A stretch of 12,386 bases of DNA from NCBI GenBank assembly GCA_029747585.1, contig JAPEVF010001211.1:1-12386 (forward strand), given 5' to 3'. Origin of the DNA: Pleurotus djamor. Its lineage: Eukaryota; Basidiomycota; Agaricomycetes; Agaricales; Pleurotaceae. Shown piece after piece: positions 8,655 to 12,386 of the stretch (positions are counted from its first letter, which is position 1; each line of letters opens with the position of its first letter). The notes under the pieces were generated by a model. It saw only the letters and a list, made by a program, of their open reading frames with translations, was not told where the DNA came from and ran no database searches. A program made the position numbers and the translations under genes.

Positions 8655-11399
8655 CTATGCTGCAAATCGAAGTTTGACATCCCCTAATCTGCGTTCAAGC
8701 TCATTGAGCTCCATGTTTTTTCCTATCCCAGTGCTCCGAATCGCCGTCGCGACGTCATCCCCATAGAGGGCCGCCACCCACGAATAGAGTTCGAATCCTC
8801 GTTTTGGCACGCCGAGAGGTAGCTTCGGGACAAAAAGACTGGCGAGCAGACCGAGGACGAGGACGACGCCAGAGAACACGCCCATGTATATGTAGTTGAG
8901 AGATGCGCTTGAAAGGACGGAGTCTGAGTAAGACCGTGCGACGAGGTCGCCCGTTCCGACGAGATGGGCCAGGATATTTGATGCGTCGGCTCTGGCACGA
9001 GCGTCTGCGAACCATTCTTCTGAAAGTTCAGTGTAACCATCCGGTCCACTGCCAGTGGTAAAGCTGGTCAACTGATGGATTATCAGACATTGGAATGACA
9101 AACAGCATGGAAGAACCAACCGTAGGATTAGGCGCATACGCTGCGTCACGACCGTTATCTTTCAGGAGTTGGTTGATGGAAGAGTCATGAGCGACGATAT
9201 ACGCATTGCGAAGTTGGGTAGAGTTCAGATGTCTTCGTCCTAAATTTGATTTACTTCCAAGAAGCCTCTCGCGCACAGAGAATTCTGTGACGAGCTCGGT
9301 ACCGGGGGATACGATTCTCGTCGTACTGGGCAGACCAGATGTAGCGTTATACACTTCCATCACCCATGGCTCGAAAAGCTCCAAGCAGATCGCTCCATCG
9401 TATCCCATTGCAGTTGGTTGGCCTTCAACGGTTACGTTTTGCGTCAATGGAAACGTCCCATTCGGTGTGAACCTAGTGTTGAGTCTGACAAGCAATGTCT
9501 CCAACGAAACAAATCCTTTTCCATCGGCACCCATTGAGATAGGATCACTCTTAAAGCTATGGGCGATTCGATTGTCAAAGAAGCCGACTAGGCAAGAATA
9601 CACTTCAGTTCCATCTTGGCGAGTTGGACGAAAGTACATACCACCGAGAGCTGTGTTAGCTACATCAAGACCGCTCGGGACAGAATCACCAGCGAGGATC
9701 CTTGTCATATTCGCGGGCTCGTTTAACACCTCCGGGAATTCAAGCTTGAACGAGGAGAATAGATCACGAACAGTGTCTCGGGGTGTGAACAAATATGAAC
9801 GACCACTGGTAGATGTTGGGGCTCTATGAGATCGTGAGTAATGCGGATAAACTGAGCGGTAACAACATGCTGACATGTTACGTTGTGCGTCGGGTATACG
9901 GCGACAGTGGATACGAACACCCCAGCGGGGGAACCTAAACTGATGATTAGTTACACAACCAGTCGCGAGAAAAGGAGACAATACCTCAGTGTTGCACCTG
10001 GTTCCAAAGATGCATCGCCAGTGGGAGCAGGGGGGACAGAATTGTTGGTTCCTCGCGTAGAACCAGTGTCAAAGGTGCCTCTCCCTCGCCCATTTGGCAG
10101 CAACTCTGAACGCGTCACCTCCGCAAAATAGACTGTGTCATCTTCCCATGGAAAGCTCACGGCGGAAGCACGACCCTCAGATCCAGATAATGTCCACGTC
10201 AATGCAAAGTCCTGGAAAAGATAATGTTGAGTTAAGCAATGACGGAAGGTTGGGTCACTGATGTCACCTCAAAGAAGGGCTGGATAAGTTGAGCTTGCGC
10301 GAGATCCCTATCGGATAGATCACCTTTGACGGCAACCTCTGTGTACTCGTCTTGTTGATGCTGGATTAATGAGCATGAGACACAAAAGGCAGTGTGATTG
10401 ACGATGGCTGACCTCTACACGAGCGGAGATCTCAACAAGACGGCCAAGTATAAACGGCAACGAAGCCGCGACGCATACAAGAAACAGGAAAAATGCAATA
10501 AATAGAGTCCACCACCTTCATAAAGCGATGAGCAGGCTGGAAACAAGAGATGATGAAACACCACCAACCGTGGACTGTGGACCAACAAATTAGTCAGCGC
10601 TCGAAGAGAAGAAGGGGTGATCCTATTACTGACTCGTATTTCTTTCGCCTTGAACGATTTGTGCCGGTGTACATAGTCCGATCCCACAGAAGGCGGAGCG
10701 CATTCCAAGCACTACTTGGATCGTTAGACAACGCTGCAAACTCTCTCAAGGTGATTCCAGCGGATGGATCCGATTGACTTTGATGTATGAGGGTCGCCCA
10801 AGCTGTGTAACATTCATGAGCGGTCAGTTCAAAGCGACAAAAATACCTGGCTTACTCGCTGCCTCCAGAAACGACTTTCCCAGATTGATCAAGCTAAAGC
10901 CAAGGCAAAACCCCACAAGTCCGCATCCAATACCGATGATTAAACGTGTCCAAAAGAGGGTTTTATTTTGGGCAACTATGACGAAGGCGAAGAGGACCGG
11001 GAACGCCACTAAGCTCAATGCAACGTGGATACCGAGCAGTTTCCAGCAGGGCGCTTCAAATGAAGAAGAGAAAGGGTGTCTTCGCGGTTTTGGCAGAGTG
11101 CTCGGCGAGGCCTCAGTCTTCTTTTGGCCAGGTGTATTAGACGGTACAGAAGAGTAAACTCCTTGCTGGGCCTTCCCTCGAGTTTGAGTGTTCAACAAAG
11201 ACTCGTTGGATGAATTTGGCTCATCATTCGAAGGAACCCTCTGGTGGCCAGGCGGATAGACGGAAACCTGGGGTGGTGCATGGCTGAGGCCGTAGAAGTC
11301 ATAGGAACGGGACCCATTGCCACCTTGGACCGGAGGGTGGCTCGTTGGACCAGCAACATGGTATGGATCCCATGGGTCATATCTGCCGTTGCTCGTCAT
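8655..11399 (-). CDS. Large multi-pass membrane protein of unknown function
   Basis: Exons are 11399-10856, 10802-10634, 10515-10413, 10360-10268, 10211-9985, 9934-9875, 9823-9642, 9587-9121 and 9071-8655 (2262 nt, 753 aa), with all phases consistent. The start is the ATG in MTSNGRYDPWDPYH. Residues 1-118 are a polar, Pro/Ser-rich, probably cytosolic tail. Membrane helices are at about 121-143, 150-173 and 239-262 (WWTLFIAFFLFLVCVAASLP), with a last one at about 675-697. Between the last two lies a loop of about 400 residues with several N-glycosylation sequons (NMT, NGT, NVT, NAT), so it is probably lumenal or extracellular. Conserved-looking motifs include WATLIHQS, DFALTWTLSG, YLFTPRDTVRDLF, FDNRIAHSFKS, ICLELFEPWVMEVYN and PLGVPKRGFELYSWVAALYG. 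It resembles a hypothetical family I associate with agaricomycetes; no function is known to me. Two splice sites are uncertain: the 118-bp intron 2, and intron 7 (9588-9641), which is 54 bp with no in-frame stop. Confidence 0.88.
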
Positions 11400-11864
11400 T
11401 TCATACAAATGGGGGGCGGAAGGGGGTATCAAGTGGTCGAATCAGTAAGTGGAACGGCGGAACCATTGGTCTTTAACCAGCAGGATGGGCTTGGCGGCTA
11501 TGGCGAGCGTTGGGTTTACGACCCTGACGTTTTAGCATAGCACTGTTTATCCATTTGGTGTATTTCATTCAGTGCCTTGCGCCAGCGTCCGGAAAGCAAG
11601 GAGTACTGGGCGGTCGTGCCAATGTTGTGCTAGAATTGTCACAAAGTGATCGCTGCTGATAGCCTTGTTGATGTAAGTAGTAGTTGAGAAGGGATGGCCA
11701 ATGTCAGTCGGATCAGAGACCCACTCAGGACCCACTAGGAGGTTGCCGCGATGTTCCACTTCAACAGACGCTCTCGCACTCTCGCATAAACTGAGTAGAT
11801 AGCACACAACAAGCAAACCCGAGATCGTGTTATATCAGATGAGGTATATAAAGGAGTCAATCTA
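11400..11864. other. Spacer between the two paralogous membrane protein genes
   Basis: This 465-bp stretch contains the promoter and 5' leader of the gene starting at 11399 and the 3' flank of its paralogue ending at 11865 (both minus strand). No gene is recognised. A minus-strand frame at 11565-11816 (83 codons) has no ATG start and no family resemblance. A TATATAAAGG sequence at 11845-11854 is on the plus strand, facing into a minus-strand gene, so it is probably not a functional TATA box. Confidence 0.55.
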
Positions 11865-12386
11865 TCAGAAAACGTAGCGGAACTTCAGATTTCCCATTCT
11901 CTTCTCAACTTCACTCAACTCCATGTTTTTATGGATACCTGCCTTGTTCATTTCCTCTGCGACTCTGTCACCATGGAAGGCAGCCACCCAAGAGTAGAGC
12001 TCGAAATCTCTACGAGGCACGCCGAGCGGTAGTCTTGGAACGAACATCCCCGCAACGACACCAAAGATCAACACCACTACTAGAACTATCACCATGGGTA
12101 TAGTGAGGATGCGCGCGCTGGACAAGACTTGATCGGGATACGATCGTCCAACAATATCGCCCGTGCCCGAGAAGAACGCGACCAGGTTCGAGGCGTCAAG
12201 CTGCGACCTTGCCTGAGCGAACGAAGTCGGTGATAATTCAGTGTAGCCATTGGGTCCCTCGCCAGATGCAGAGTATGCAAGGGCCTACATCCAAGAAAGA
12301 ATCAGCTCTCGCAGATGTAACAAACTTGCGCGGAATACTCAGCTAGGGGGGAGGGTATATAAGGGACATCTCGGTTGTTATCCTGT
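11865..12386 (-). CDS. Tandem paralogue of the membrane protein, C-terminal part (runs off window)
   Basis: The last exon is 12284-11865 (139 aa plus stop). A preceding exon fragment is 12386-12326, joined through a 41-bp intron (12285-12325, GTTTGT to GATGTAG, phase 0). The visible end reads QDNNRDVPYIPSP, then EGPNGYTELS, DASNLV, GTGDIVGRSYPDQVLSSA, a membrane helix (IPMVIVLVVVLIFGVVAGMF) and PLGVPRRDFELYSWVAAFHG, ending KFRYVF. The neighbouring gene (8655-11399) has GPDGYTELS, DASNIL, GTGDLVARSYSDSVLSSA and PLGVPKRGFELYSWVAALYG in the same order. Over about 52 residues before the helix I count about 60% identity by eye. An intron occurs at the equivalent place and phase in both, which supports duplication of a whole gene. 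The 41-bp intron is short, so its boundaries are less certain than the rest. Confidence 0.85.

Noticed and set aside
9206..9829. 207-codon plus-strand open frame
   Set aside because: It is antisense to exons 7-8 of the membrane protein gene, which have consistent splice phases and membrane and glycosylation features.
11565..11816. 83-codon minus-strand frame between the paralogues
   Set aside because: It has no ATG, no signal peptide or domain, and no splice context; treated as spacer.
11845..11854. TATATAAAGG as a promoter
   Set aside because: It is oriented toward the plus strand, and no plus-strand gene follows.

Overview
This window looks like nuclear DNA from a filamentous basidiomycete, most likely an agaricomycete. 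Every gene with recognisable family signatures is cut by short introns (41-70 bp, with one of 118 bp). Many of these have CTNA-type branch sites. Two protein families here, the F-box family and the large multi-membrane-pass family, are of a type I associate with agaricomycetes. A pectate lyase gene suggests a plant-associated lifestyle, but that is inference. Three ambiguous bases (983, 989, 990) point to draft-quality sequence.

Layout, left to right. At 1-485 I find no gene, only a 20-bp perfect palindrome. At 486-982 (+) lies the 5' part of an F-box gene, which ends abruptly at the ambiguous bases. At 994-2374 (-) is a complete secreted family-3 pectate lyase, split into 12 exons, one of only 6 nt. 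Contiguous reading frames hide it completely. At 2375-3265 is the lyase promoter region, with a TATA box and three copies of a GC-rich 9-mer, plus the 3' flank of the next gene. At 3266-3673 (-) is the 3' half of an EBP/EXPERA-family (sterol isomerase-like) gene whose catalytic N-terminal half is missing. At 3777-5699 (+) is a bHLH transcription factor (3 exons, 601 aa). At 6191-8347 (+) is the alpha (RAP74/Tfg1) subunit of TFIIF (4 exons, 665 aa), with a GC-AG first intron. At 8655-11399 (-) is a 9-exon gene for a 753-aa membrane protein of unknown function. At 11865-12386 (-) is the 3' end of a tandem paralogue of that gene, running off the window.

The genes do not form a pathway. Two are nuclear regulators: a general transcription factor subunit and a specific DNA-binding factor. 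One is a secreted plant-cell-wall enzyme and two belong to one uncharacterised membrane family. The left third (F-box fragment, lyase, EBP fragment) has two truncated genes flanking one intact gene, which suggests a rearranged or turnover-prone segment, or assembly joins. The right two thirds look intact. I found no mobile element, CRISPR array, tRNA or rRNA.
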